In this document: piece after piece, positions 36,360-44,518 of the stretch
How the letters are laid out: each line of letters starts with the position of its first letter
Position numbering within the stretch: position 1 is the stretch's first letter
Source: CAVRCA01 sp965218045
GTDB taxonomy: Bacteria; Pseudomonadota; Alphaproteobacteria; Acetobacterales; Acetobacteraceae
DNA: 64,000 bases
NCBI GenBank assembly: GCA_965218045.1
Contig: CBDCJX010000011.1
Coordinates: 248,001-312,000 of the forward strand
Direction of reading: 5' to 3'
Program-made: the position numbers and the translations under genes
Notes under the pieces: generated by a model
What the model saw: the letters and a program-made list of their open reading frames with translations, nothing else
The model's database searches: none
What the model was told of the DNA's origin: nothing

Positions 36360-37147
36360 CTCTCCGCAAGAGAGGCGGAAAGCAACTCCCTCTTCCCTTG
36401 CGGGAGAGGGCCGGGGTGAGGGGTCGCTCTTCGCCGGGCTCGGTTCACCCCGGTCGGGCGCAGCGGCAGAGCGAACGAGGATCTCCGACGATAGAGTCGC
36501 CGCGCCTCCTCTATCACGTCACCTGGATTGCACGCGCGCAGGTCGACGATCACGAGCTGGTCCGAAAGACCACGTCCCGCGGGGCCGGGGCGAAGCAGCC
36601 CGGTAGCGACATCGAGCCGAGCGCCCGGGACGGCATGGCGCGCCACCCGTCGTCCCAACGCGGCGGCAGAAAGACTGATCACGTTCGGGACGGGGCTGGG
36701 ATAGAGGGCCCTATCAACGACGCGCTCGAACATAGACCCGAGCGCGCGATGCACCAAACGATCATCGGTCCGGACTGCGATCACCTGCGGAAGCGTGCGA
36801 TTGCCGGTCGCTCGCAGCAGGGCGAGCGCCATCATCCGCTGGATCAGGCTTGCTCCGGACAAATCATCCGGCGCCCACGCTATGCGGATGAACAGATACG
36901 GTTCGTCGCAATCGGTCGTTCCGTCAGTCGCGCCGAGTAACCCGACACACTTGTCCCGCCCTCGTTCGGTCGCGAGGACCATGTGATCGCAATCTAGCAA
37001 GACAGGGCTGAGCTGCTGGCCTCGGGGAATTCTCGCGCCGGCGACGATCAGATCGTCCCGCAACTGTTCAAGGTCGACGGCCTCGGTTGCGAGTGCGCTA
37101 TCCACGGAGTGCGCTGTCAGGCTGCAATGAGCGAGCACCTTGGGCAT
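36356..37147 (-). CDS. GNAT-like hypothetical protein
   Basis: About 263 residues. The middle has a GNAT-like layout: a strand with MVLATERGRDKCVGLLGA, then PYLFIRIAWAPDDLSGASLIQRMMALALL (adjoining parts) resembling the acyl-CoA-binding strand and helix, and VIAVRTDDRLVHRALGSMF resembling the late GNAT motif. The usual glycine-rich R/Q-x-x-G-x-G/A loop is degenerate (APDDLSGAS), so acyl-CoA binding is uncertain. The last 25 residues (TPHPGPLPQGKRELL) are read from a widespread intergenic palindrome, so the original C terminus may have been lost. It overlaps the nadE stop by 4 bases. The ATG at 37147 follows GGGGG. Confidence 0.6.
   Translation of the reverse strand: MPKVLAHCSLTAHSVDSALATEAVDLEQLRDDLIVAGARIPRGQQLSPVLLDCDHMVLATERGRDKCVGLLGATDGTTDCDEPYLFIRIAWAPDDLSGASLIQRMMALALLRATGNRTLPQVIAVRTDDRLVHRALGSMFERVVDRALYPSPVPNVISLSAAALGRRVARHAVPGARLDVATGLLRPGPAGRGLSDQLVIVDLRACNPGDVIEEARRLYRRRSSFALPLRPTGVNRARRRATPHPGPLPQGKRELLSASLAES
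36388..36410. repeat. interspersed palindromic repeat, probable bidirectional terminator
   Basis: CCCTCTTCCC (36388-36397), a 4-base loop and GGGAGAGGG (36402-36410), followed by CCGGGGTGAGGGG. This palindrome with its GAGGGCCGGGGTGAGGG tail is a common intergenic element in Proteobacteria. It lies 29 bases after the nadE stop and inside the 3' end of the convergent GNAT-like gene. Confidence 0.75.
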
Positions 37148-37203
37148 TGTGGCCCCCAAATCCCGTTGGCTGGCGCAGGGCATATCGCCAATTGGGCTGA
37201 GAA

Positions 37204-37223
37204 CCTGTGATCCACCTCACAGG
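37204..37223. terminator. small hairpin downstream of the candidate endonuclease gene
   Basis: CCTGTG, 8-base loop, CACAGG in the 118-base gap between the endonuclease candidate and the GNAT-like gene. No T run; weak evidence for termination of the methyltransferase-endonuclease transcript. Confidence 0.35.
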
Positions 37224-37265
37224 GCCGGCAGCGAACTCCATCGTGTGGTATCGTGGCCAGTCGGA

Positions 37266-37856
37266 TCAGGTGACGAAGAGCGGCAATGCCGAGCTGGGGC
37301 GAGCCTCGGGCTTCGCCCGCCGAGTCACCGCGCCGAGTTCGATCTCCACGGTGCTGACCTCGAAGGCGGCTTCAAGCCACTCATCGAAGCGGCGCGGTGA
37401 GATGCCACTGGTGGTCAGCCTGCCTTGGCGGATTAGGCGTAGCAGCGCCTTGGAGTCGAGCGGCACGAAACGCATGCGCGGGAACCGGCGCAGATCGACG
37501 AGCACGTAACGCTCGACGCTGTCGATCGAGTCGATCAGGTCCGCATCGCTCGCCCGTCGGCCGGATCCGATATACTTCGATTTCTGGAACTTGATCGTGT
37601 TGCGGCAGAAGCAGCGTACGCTGATGTCGAAGCGGCCCATCGCCCCAAGGTCGATCGCCGCGTCGGAGCCTGGATGGTTGCTGCTGATGTGCTTCTGGTA
37701 GCCGAACAGGCGTTCGCCCCAGATCTCGGCGAACCAGGAGGTGACACGCGGATCGCGGAACTTTGCCAGCGCGTCTTCGGGTGTGATCTTCAGCGCCCTG
37801 CTCAGCGCCTCCAAGGGCAACGAGGCGAGCAGCACGGTGATCCGGTCCCTAGCCAT
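37266..37856 (-). CDS. candidate restriction endonuclease partner of the methyltransferase
   Basis: 196 residues with no similarity I recognise. It is called from position: its ATG (37856) lies 8 bases inside the DNA methyltransferase gene, so the two are co-translated, and a gene coupled to a lone type II methyltransferase is often its endonuclease. Visible features are HPGSDAAIDLGAMGRFDISVRCF (about residues 60-85), where the acidic residues followed by S-V-R are only weakly like a PD-(D/E)xK core, and a basic KFQKSKYIGSGRR. It could instead be a nuclease-unrelated accessory protein. Alternative: orphan methyltransferase with an unrelated hypothetical. Confidence 0.6.
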   Translation of the reverse strand: MARDRITVLLASLPLEALSRALKITPEDALAKFRDPRVTSWFAEIWGERLFGYQKHISSNHPGSDAAIDLGAMGRFDISVRCFCRNTIKFQKSKYIGSGRRASDADLIDSIDSVERYVLVDLRRFPRMRFVPLDSKALLRLIRQGRLTTSGISPRRFDEWLEAAFEVSTVEIELGAVTRRAKPEARPSSALPLFVT

Positions 37857-38649
37857 GTTGCATCTCGGCCCGCAGTCGCTCGGCGGCGATCTCGGCATAG
37901 TGCGCGTCCACCTCTATCCCCAGCGCGCGGGCGCCAAGCTGCTCGGCGGCGATGAGCGTCGTGCCGGCGCCGAGGAACGGGTCTAGCACCATCGGATTGG
38001 CCAAGCCGTGCAACTGGATGCAGCGCTGCGGCAGCTCGACCGGAAAGCCGGCCGGATGGTTGAACTTCTGCGTCTTCGAGCGGACGGTCTTGTAGGGAAT
38101 GAACCAGACGTTGCCGGCACAGCGCAGGTCGGCGGCGTGGCCCCAGCGGGCGATGTTGGACTTGTCCTTGAACGGCACACCGACCGCGAGCCGGTCCAGC
38201 TCGACCCGTCCGGTAGCGGTGAAATGGAAGATCGACTCGTGATTGTGATTGAGGAAGCGACGGCTGGTGATGGGCTTGAAATGGCCGATGCTGTTGCCCC
38301 GGATGGTCACGGACTTGGCCCATAAGATGTGGTTCTGCATGGTGAAGCTGTCGCGGAATGCTCCGGCGACATCCATCGAGATCCACGGGTCGGAACTGGT
38401 GCTGCCAACATTGAGGAAGAACGAGCCTTCCGGTTTCAGCACCCGCCGCAGTTCACCGGCGACCTGCCGCAGCCAGTCGAGATACTCACGGCGCGGGCGG
38501 CGGTCGTCGTAGCTTCGATAGGCAACCCCGATGTTGTAGGGCGGCGACGTGACGATGACGTCGACCGACGCGGTGCTGACCTCGCGAAGCACCCTCAGAC
38601 AGTCGCCGAGCAGGATCTCGTGCCGTCCGATCAGCCACTGCCCTGGCAT
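37849..38649 (-). CDS. site-specific DNA methyltransferase (N6-A or N4-C), beta class
   Basis: 266-residue DNA amino-methyltransferase. Motif order is the beta class: catalytic TSPPYNIG near residue 32 comes first and the AdoMet motif LDPFLGAGTTLIAAE near residue 220 comes last, with the target-recognition part between (SKTQKFNHPAGFPVELP just before motif I). It methylates adenine N6 or cytosine N4 in a short DNA site that cannot be read from the sequence. The ATG at 38649 is chosen because the GRHEILLGDCLRVL family start follows directly. It is translationally coupled to the small gene downstream. Confidence 0.88.
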   Translation of the reverse strand: MPGQWLIGRHEILLGDCLRVLREVSTASVDVIVTSPPYNIGVAYRSYDDRRPRREYLDWLRQVAGELRRVLKPEGSFFLNVGSTSSDPWISMDVAGAFRDSFTMQNHILWAKSVTIRGNSIGHFKPITSRRFLNHNHESIFHFTATGRVELDRLAVGVPFKDKSNIARWGHAADLRCAGNVWFIPYKTVRSKTQKFNHPAGFPVELPQRCIQLHGLANPMVLDPFLGAGTTLIAAEQLGARALGIEVDAHYAEIAAERLRAEMQHG

Positions 38650-38809
38650 GGGAGCCTGCTTGCGTGGGTTCGGTGGCACCGCTCCGGTCCGGCTCCTTCG
38701 TGTCGAGCGCCCCTTCCGAGAGCGCGGATTTGCAATAGCCGGATTCGCGATGGTCGATAAGGCGCACCGATGGCGCCGAGGTTTCGGCAGGGTTAGGGTC
38801 CGGACCGTG

Positions 38810-39910
38810 ATGAGCCAAACGATCGCGATCGTGCTGCCGCCGCGCGAAGGGTTCGGGCCGGGGCGGACCGGCGCCGTCGGGCTGATCGCGCACCGACTGG
38901 CCGCGTCCGGTCCGTTCGCGCCGCTGGTAATCGGCGGGTCGCAAGCGGGTCCGGTCTTCGGCGACGTGCCGTTCCGCGCCGCCCGACCGGTACGCTGGCT
39001 GCCGCTCGATCCGAATCGGCGGTTCGCGGCCGGCGTGGCACGGCTGCTCCGCCGCGATCCGCCGGCACTGATCGAGGTGCACAACCGGGCCGAGATCGCG
39101 CTGTTCCTGGCCGCTCGCTTCCCCGCCATCCCGGTCTCCCTGTTCCTGCACAATGACCCGCAGGGAATGCGGTCGCTGAGGACAGCGGCAGCGCGCGCCA
39201 GATTGCCGCGCCGACTTGCCGCGGTGGTAGCCGTGTCGCGCTACGTGCGCGACCGGCTGCTCGATGGTGTCGCGCCGCCGCACCGCGCGCCGGTTGTGCT
39301 GCCCAATTGCGTTGACCTCGCGGGCCTGCCCCCACCGATCCCACCCGAGGCGCGGGAGGCAGAGATTTTGTTCGTCGGGCGACTGGTGTCAGACAAGGCG
39401 CCCGACGTGTTCATCGCCGCCTGTGCCGCCGCGCTGCCGCGCCTGCCGGGCTGGCGGGCGACGATGCTGGGAGCCGACCGCTTCCGCTCCGGCGGCGCGG
39501 ACACGGCATACATCCGCGCCTTGCGGCCGGCCGCCCGAGACGCCGGGGTGAACATGCGCGGTTACCAGACGCACGAGACCGTGCTGCAAACCATGGCGCG
39601 AGCGGCCATCCTGGTGATGCCGAGCCGCTGGCAGGAGCCGTTCGGCCTGACCGCGCTCGAGGCAATGGCGTGCGGGATGGCGCTGATCTACGCGCCGCGC
39701 GGCGGGCTTCCCGAGGTCGCCGGCGGGGCGGCGGTGCAAGTCAATCCTGATCGGCCGGACCAGGTGGCCGAAGCCATCGTGGCCCTGGCGACCGACCCGT
39801 CCCGCCGGGCCGACATCGCCCGGGCGGGATTGGATCGCGCCCGGCTGTTCGACCTGCCCATCGCCACGACCCAGCTCGGCGCCCTCCGGCGCAGCCTGAT
39901 CGGAGGCTGA
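38810..39910 (+). CDS. GT4-family glycosyltransferase
   Basis: 366-residue GT-B fold sugar transferase. The C-terminal nucleotide-sugar site is clear: PSRWQEPFGLTALEAMACGMALIY with the EPFGL..EAMACG motif near residue 270, preceded by the family FVGRLVSDKAPDVFI near 187. The N terminus PPREGFGPGRTGAVG forms the acceptor-side loop. GT4 enzymes build lipopolysaccharide or capsule; no sugar-biosynthesis genes are near, so the acceptor is unknown. It diverges from the methyltransferase gene with 160 bases between. Confidence 0.87.
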   Translation: MSQTIAIVLPPREGFGPGRTGAVGLIAHRLAASGPFAPLVIGGSQAGPVFGDVPFRAARPVRWLPLDPNRRFAAGVARLLRRDPPALIEVHNRAEIALFLAARFPAIPVSLFLHNDPQGMRSLRTAAARARLPRRLAAVVAVSRYVRDRLLDGVAPPHRAPVVLPNCVDLAGLPPPIPPEAREAEILFVGRLVSDKAPDVFIAACAAALPRLPGWRATMLGADRFRSGGADTAYIRALRPAARDAGVNMRGYQTHETVLQTMARAAILVMPSRWQEPFGLTALEAMACGMALIYAPRGGLPEVAGGAAVQVNPDRPDQVAEAIVALATDPSRRADIARAGLDRARLFDLPIATTQLGALRRSLIGG

Positions 39911-39990
39911 GCCGGGAGGTCGGGTGGCCCCGCCGCGCCAGCTTGCCTATATCTTGGCGACGGGTTCACCACCGATTGGAGCAGGCGCGC

Positions 39991-40986
39991 ATGGCACAGG
40001 CAGCAGGGGCACGAATAGAGGGTACCTCCGAGCAGGTCCCGGTCACGGTGCTGACCGGCTATCTCGGCGCGGGCAAGACGACCTTGCTCAACCGCATCCT
40101 CAGCGAGAATCACGGCAAGAAGTACGCGGTGGTCATCAACGAGTTCGGCGAGCTCGGCGTCGACAACGACCTTGTGGTGGACACCGACGAGGAAGTGTTC
40201 GAAATGAACAATGGCTGCGTCTGCTGCACCGTGCGGGGCGACCTGATCCGCATCGTCGGCGGGTTGATGAAACGGCGCGAAAAGTTCGACGGCATCATCA
40301 TCGAGACCACCGGTCTCGCCAATCCCGCGCCGGTCGCGCAAACCTTCTTCGTCGACGAGGCGGTGCGCGCCAAGACGCGGCTCGATGCCATCGTCACGGT
40401 GGTCGATGCCAAACACCTGCCACAGCGGCTCGAGGATAGCCACGAGGCGGAGGACCAGATCGCGTTTGCCGACGTGATCGTGCTCAACAAGACCGACCTC
40501 GTGACGCCGGAGGAATTGGAGGGCGTCGAGCAGCGCATCCGCGCGATCAATCGCTTCGCCGTGATCCATCGCACCGAGCGTGCCGGCGTCGCGATCGAGC
40601 AGGTGCTCGACCGCGGGGCGTTCGACCTCGCGCGCGTGCTGGAGCGCGAGCCCGCCTTTCTCACCGACGACGAGCACGAGCACAATGACGACATCAACTC
40701 GATGAGCTTCGAGGTGGAGAAGCCGATAGACCCCGAAAAATTCAACGCCTGGATTGGCGCGCTGCTGGCGACAAGCGGCCAGGATCTGCTGCGCACCAAG
40801 GGCATCCTCGCCTATGCCGGCGACAACCGGCGCTTCGCTTTCCAAGCGGTACACATGATCGCCGATGGCGACTTTATCGGACCATGGAAGCAGGACGATC
40901 CACGTCGCAGCCGGATCGTGTTTATCGGCCGCAACCTCAACCGGCCAGTGTTGCGGCGCGGCTTCGAATCGTGCCAGGCGGCCTGA
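39991..40986 (+). CDS. COG0523 (CobW/G3E) metallochaperone-type GTPase
   Basis: 331-residue P-loop GTPase of the G3E family. Walker A GYLGAGKTTLLN near residue 24, the metal-binding CxCC motif NNGCVCCTVRGDL near residue 74, the NKTDL guanine motif near 165, and a C-terminal CobW_C domain. An acidic/His stretch DDEHEHNDD lies near residue 227 and may bind metal. COG0523 proteins deliver zinc or other metals under scarcity. The next gene, a WD40 protein, starts 7 bases downstream, an association also seen in other alphaproteobacteria. Confidence 0.9.
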   Translation: MAQAAGARIEGTSEQVPVTVLTGYLGAGKTTLLNRILSENHGKKYAVVINEFGELGVDNDLVVDTDEEVFEMNNGCVCCTVRGDLIRIVGGLMKRREKFDGIIIETTGLANPAPVAQTFFVDEAVRAKTRLDAIVTVVDAKHLPQRLEDSHEAEDQIAFADVIVLNKTDLVTPEELEGVEQRIRAINRFAVIHRTERAGVAIEQVLDRGAFDLARVLEREPAFLTDDEHEHNDDINSMSFEVEKPIDPEKFNAWIGALLATSGQDLLRTKGILAYAGDNRRFAFQAVHMIADGDFIGPWKQDDPRRSRIVFIGRNLNRPVLRRGFESCQAA

Positions 40987-40993
40987 CGCGGCC

Positions 40994-42055
40994 ATGAGCA
41001 CCGGCGTTGCCCCGGGTTTCCTGATCGAGCAACGTGGTATGGCGCGCGCCTTGGACGCGTTTGTCGTCGGCTGTGCTTTCGATCGTGCCGGCGCGGCGGC
41101 TGCGTTCGCCCTTGGCGACGGGATTGTGCACGTTGTGCGGCTCACGGACCGGGCGAACTGGGCCGCGATTGCGGTGCATGACGGCGCGACGCTGGCGCTC
41201 GCGGCCGATTGCGCGCCGAACGGTTTCGTCACCGGCGGCGATGACGGTGGGTTCCGCCGCGTCGGCCTCGAAGGAGGCGTCAGCGAAATTGCGTCGTTCG
41301 GCATGAAGTGGGTGGAGCACGTCGCCAGCTTCGCACCCACCAAAGGCCACCTGAAGGGCAACGGGCTGCTCGCCTGCGCCGTTGGCAAGCACGTGCATGT
41401 GTTCGACGATGGCGGGACCAAGCTCAAGCAGCTTGAACACCCATCGAGCGTGACCGGCCTCAGCTTCGACGCGCGCGGCAAGCGGGTGGCCGCTTCGCAC
41501 TACAACGGCGCGTCACTTTGGTTTGTCGCCGCCAAGACCGACACGCCCCGGCGTCTGGAATGGAAGGGGAGTCACACCGCAATCGCGCTCTCGCCCGACG
41601 GCGACAACGTGCTGACCGCAATGCAGGAGAATGCGCTGCATGGCTGGCGGCTGTCGGACATGCAGCACATGCGGATGAGCGGCTATCCGGCCAAGACGCA
41701 CAGCCTCTCCTTCACGCGCAGCGGCAAATGGCTCGCGAGCAGCGGGGCTGAGGCGGTGGTGCTGTGGCCGTTCACCGGTGGTGGTCCGATGGGCAAGGCG
41801 CCGACCGAGCTCGCCGGCGGGGATACGGGCGTGATATGCACGCGCGTGCTCTGCCATCCGACGCAGGACGTGCTGGCGGCCGGGTTCAGCGACGGGCTTG
41901 TGGTCGTGGCCGAGATCGGCTCGGCCCGGATCGCCCCGATTGCGCCGCCGGGCAATGGACCGGTTTCGGCATTGGCCTGGAGCCCGGACGGCTCTCAGCT
42001 GGCATTCGGCACCGAAGCGGGTTTTGCGGCGCTGCTCGACCTGTCCGGCCGGTGA
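40994..42055 (+). CDS. WD40-repeat protein, partner of the COG0523 GTPase
   Basis: 353 residues of WD40-like beta-propeller: repeated units end in patterns such as VTGGDDGGFRRV, VAASHYNGASLWFV, LTAMQENALHGWRL, LASSGAEAVVLWPF and LAFGTEAGFAALLDL, about seven blades. No signal peptide, so cytoplasmic. Beta propellers are binding scaffolds; the immediate coupling to the metallochaperone GTPase suggests a partner or target-docking role in metal handling. That role is inferred from context. Confidence 0.84.
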   Translation: MSTGVAPGFLIEQRGMARALDAFVVGCAFDRAGAAAAFALGDGIVHVVRLTDRANWAAIAVHDGATLALAADCAPNGFVTGGDDGGFRRVGLEGGVSEIASFGMKWVEHVASFAPTKGHLKGNGLLACAVGKHVHVFDDGGTKLKQLEHPSSVTGLSFDARGKRVAASHYNGASLWFVAAKTDTPRRLEWKGSHTAIALSPDGDNVLTAMQENALHGWRLSDMQHMRMSGYPAKTHSLSFTRSGKWLASSGAEAVVLWPFTGGGPMGKAPTELAGGDTGVICTRVLCHPTQDVLAAGFSDGLVVVAEIGSARIAPIAPPGNGPVSALAWSPDGSQLAFGTEAGFAALLDLSGR

Positions 42056-42103
42056 GGACGCGACCCCCGGCAAACTGATTCCCGAGCCGCCCGGCAGCGG
42101 TTA

Positions 42104-43807
42104 TCATCCCGGAAGCGTGTAGCGTCGCTCGATGGCAGCGTGAAGCTCCGTCCTTGCATCCTCGGTCGAGCGGTCGCTCTGCTCGATGTCGCTGACCTCC
42201 TTGGCCAGCTCCTGGTCCTTGATCGCCTCCGCCATCCAGCGCGAATAGTCGCAGCGCTCGCGATGCCACTGCCACGTCTCGGCGTCCACGCCCCCGCCCA
42301 TCTGCATGAACATGACAAGATTTTGGGCCCGAAGGTTCAGATGTCCGTCCGCTCCGCGGAACCGGAAGCTCTTGTCCTCACCCAGCGCGCCTTGCGCGTA
42401 TTTGCGCCGGTGGCGTAGGCGCGGGGTCTCCCCCGGAATGACCTTCATCCGCGTCGGATCGCCCCCGGCGGCGTCCAAAACCAGCACCTCGCCCAGTGCG
42501 AGCGAGTCGGGGATACGCGGGCTCGGAAGATCGCGCGATCGATAGAACGCCTGCACCGCGTTTCCCGGTTCGTCACCGACGACGAGCAGCCGGTCGACGC
42601 AGGGCAGCAGCCGCGCGGAAACCGCCTCGGGGCGCGTGGTGATGAAAATGCATCCAGCCAGCGCTTCCAGCGGGACGCTCTTACCGAGGTCCCAGTCGGC
42701 CGGCAGCATATGGTGTGCTTCATCAACTATTAGGCAGTGCGGCCGGCCCAGCCGGGTGCGGAGCCGTATGAGTTCCGGCAGCAGCTCGGAGAAGAATGCG
42801 GGCTGATCGGCGAGCTGAACGCTGAGCAGGTTCACGGCGACGCTTGTGTCGGTCTTGTGCAGGAGCTCACTGATCCGCTCGATGGTTGGCTGCTGATCGG
42901 CCGCGCCGACGCAAACAGCGTGGGGCAGCCCCTCATAGTCACCCTCCGGGTCGATGAGGCAGAACTGGAACCCAGCCGCATGTAGCCGCTCGGTAAGGCC
43001 CTGGGTCAAAGTTGACTTGCCGCCGCCCGAGAGCCCGGTGAGCAGTATGGTCTCGCGGTGTGGGGCGAACCGGACTGTGTCGCCGGCGAGCGTCTCGGCA
43101 AGCGGCACCGTCTGCCGGGCGAGCCCCGGGTCGAGATCGGCAAGGTCGGTCGCCAGCAGCCGAGCAATCAGCTCCTGCACGCCCCCGCCACGGATGCCCG
43201 ACGTGACCCACGCCGCCCGTGCCTTGAGCGTATCGGTCGCGTTGGCCACGGCAATCGAGCAGCCGGCGATGTCGAGGAACGCCATGTCGTTCTCGGCATC
43301 GCCCACCGCCACGCAGTTGACTGGCGCGAGACCCAGTTCGTCCAGCGCGACCGCGAGCCCGCTCGCCTTGTTCACACCGGAAGGCAATACCATCACCGCG
43401 CCCTTGTTGAAGGTGATGGTGAGTTCTAGCCCGAGCTCCTGGATGGCCTGCAGCACCTTGGTCTCGTTCGGCTCCCAGGTGGCGACGATCGAGCGACCGA
43501 CCGAGAGCGGGTCCACCCCAAGTGCCCGCAGGCGCTCGACGAAGCGCGGGTCGGGCGATGGCACCAGCGGTCGTTCCTCCCTGGTGCCCGGCCGGTATAG
43601 CAGGGCCCCATTCTCCGCCACCACAAGGTCGAACACGTCGATGCGGGGCATGACCCGACGCAGGTCGTCGAGCTCCCTGCCGGTGACCAGGATAAGTCGG
43701 TGTGCGGCGCCTCGCAGCTTGTCCAGCGCGGCAAGCGTGGGCTCGTCCACGACGCCGTCGTGAGCGATCGTGCCGTCGAAGTCCGTGGCGAGGGCGACGT
43801 AGTGCAT
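42104..43807 (-). CDS. HAD-IIB phosphatase fused to a P-loop ATPase
   Basis: 567 residues, two unrelated enzymes in one chain. Residues about 1-215 are a Cof-type HAD-IIB hydrolase: DFDGT at 9-13, LVTGRELDDL near 40, and GDAENDMAFLD near 168, as in sugar-phosphate phosphatases. Residues about 245-440 are an ATPase with GLSGGGKSTL (about 258) and LIVDEAHHMLP (about 362), resembling HerA/DUF853-type or ATP-binding cassette-like transfer ATPases. The C-terminal part (about 445-567) has HLNLRAQNLVMFMQMGGGVD and is rich in charged helices. Role unknown. The fusion suggests an ATP-gated process acting on a phosphorylated sugar or nucleotide. Confidence 0.82.
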   Translation of the reverse strand: MHYVALATDFDGTIAHDGVVDEPTLAALDKLRGAAHRLILVTGRELDDLRRVMPRIDVFDLVVAENGALLYRPGTREERPLVPSPDPRFVERLRALGVDPLSVGRSIVATWEPNETKVLQAIQELGLELTITFNKGAVMVLPSGVNKASGLAVALDELGLAPVNCVAVGDAENDMAFLDIAGCSIAVANATDTLKARAAWVTSGIRGGGVQELIARLLATDLADLDPGLARQTVPLAETLAGDTVRFAPHRETILLTGLSGGGKSTLTQGLTERLHAAGFQFCLIDPEGDYEGLPHAVCVGAADQQPTIERISELLHKTDTSVAVNLLSVQLADQPAFFSELLPELIRLRTRLGRPHCLIVDEAHHMLPADWDLGKSVPLEALAGCIFITTRPEAVSARLLPCVDRLLVVGDEPGNAVQAFYRSRDLPSPRIPDSLALGEVLVLDAAGGDPTRMKVIPGETPRLRHRRKYAQGALGEDKSFRFRGADGHLNLRAQNLVMFMQMGGGVDAETWQWHRERCDYSRWMAEAIKDQELAKEVSDIEQSDRSTEDARTELHAAIERRYTLPG

Positions 43808-43864
43808 GAGGGGACAACAACCAGGAAGCGGCCTGGTTCGCGTGATTATTCAGCGACGCCCCGC

Positions 43865-44518
43865 TCAACTCAGGGGGGAGAGCTGGTAGAGCGAGACATC
43901 GCGTTCAGTCCGGTCCTCGAGCTCCATCGTTGTCGCGATCCTGTATTCGGCAAAGCGAGTAAGGCCCTCGCGCGGGAGATAGGCGCGGCCGGGATCGGCG
44001 ATCCAGACTTCCGCCTGCCGCGCTATCGCGCGCAGCCAGGGCAGGATGTGTCCGGTCATCGGCGCCTCGTAGCAGACGTCGCCGCACAGGATCAGGTCCC
44101 AGCGGCAGGGGGCGCCGACAATGTCGCCGGCGAGCGGATGGACGACGACGCCATTGGCGCCGGCGTTGAGCCGAATGGCCGCGGTTGCCATGCGGTCGAT
44201 CTCCGCCGCCTCGACCAGAGCCGCGCCGGCCCGCGCGCAAGCGATCGCCGCGATCCCGCCGCCGGCGGCGAAGTCCAGCACCCGCTTGCCCCCGACCAGC
44301 CCCGGGTGATCGAGCACATGACGAGCCAGGGCCTGTCCACCCGGCCAGGCAAAGGCCCAGAACGGCGGCTCGACACCGTGGGCTGCCAGCCAATCCTCGC
44401 TGGCCTGCCAGATCGGCGTGAGCTCCGTCGCGGTGTACAGCAGGAGCTCGGGCACCAGGCTGGGGCGAGCCAGCGAGGTATGCTGGCGTATGAAGCCGTC
44501 CGCGTCTTCGCCGCTCAA
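43865..44518 (-). CDS. class I methyltransferase, EtfB lysine-methyltransferase-like
   Basis: 217 residues. The block PPFWAFAWPGGQALARHVLDHP followed by the AdoMet motif VLDFAAGGGIAAIAC (about residue 80) and EIDRMATAAIRLNAGANGV is characteristic of the electron-transfer-flavoprotein beta-subunit lysine methyltransferase group (ETFBKMT/PrmA-related). The start is a TTG at 44518 that overlaps the ubiA stop as TTGA; there is no better Met near the N terminus. Function as a protein methyltransferase is a family inference. Coupled to ubiA. Confidence 0.78.
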   Translation of the reverse strand: MSGEDADGFIRQHTSLARPSLVPELLLYTATELTPIWQASEDWLAAHGVEPPFWAFAWPGGQALARHVLDHPGLVGGKRVLDFAAGGGIAAIACARAGAALVEAAEIDRMATAAIRLNAGANGVVVHPLAGDIVGAPCRWDLILCGDVCYEAPMTGHILPWLRAIARQAEVWIADPGRAYLPREGLTRFAEYRIATTMELEDRTERDVSLYQLSPLS

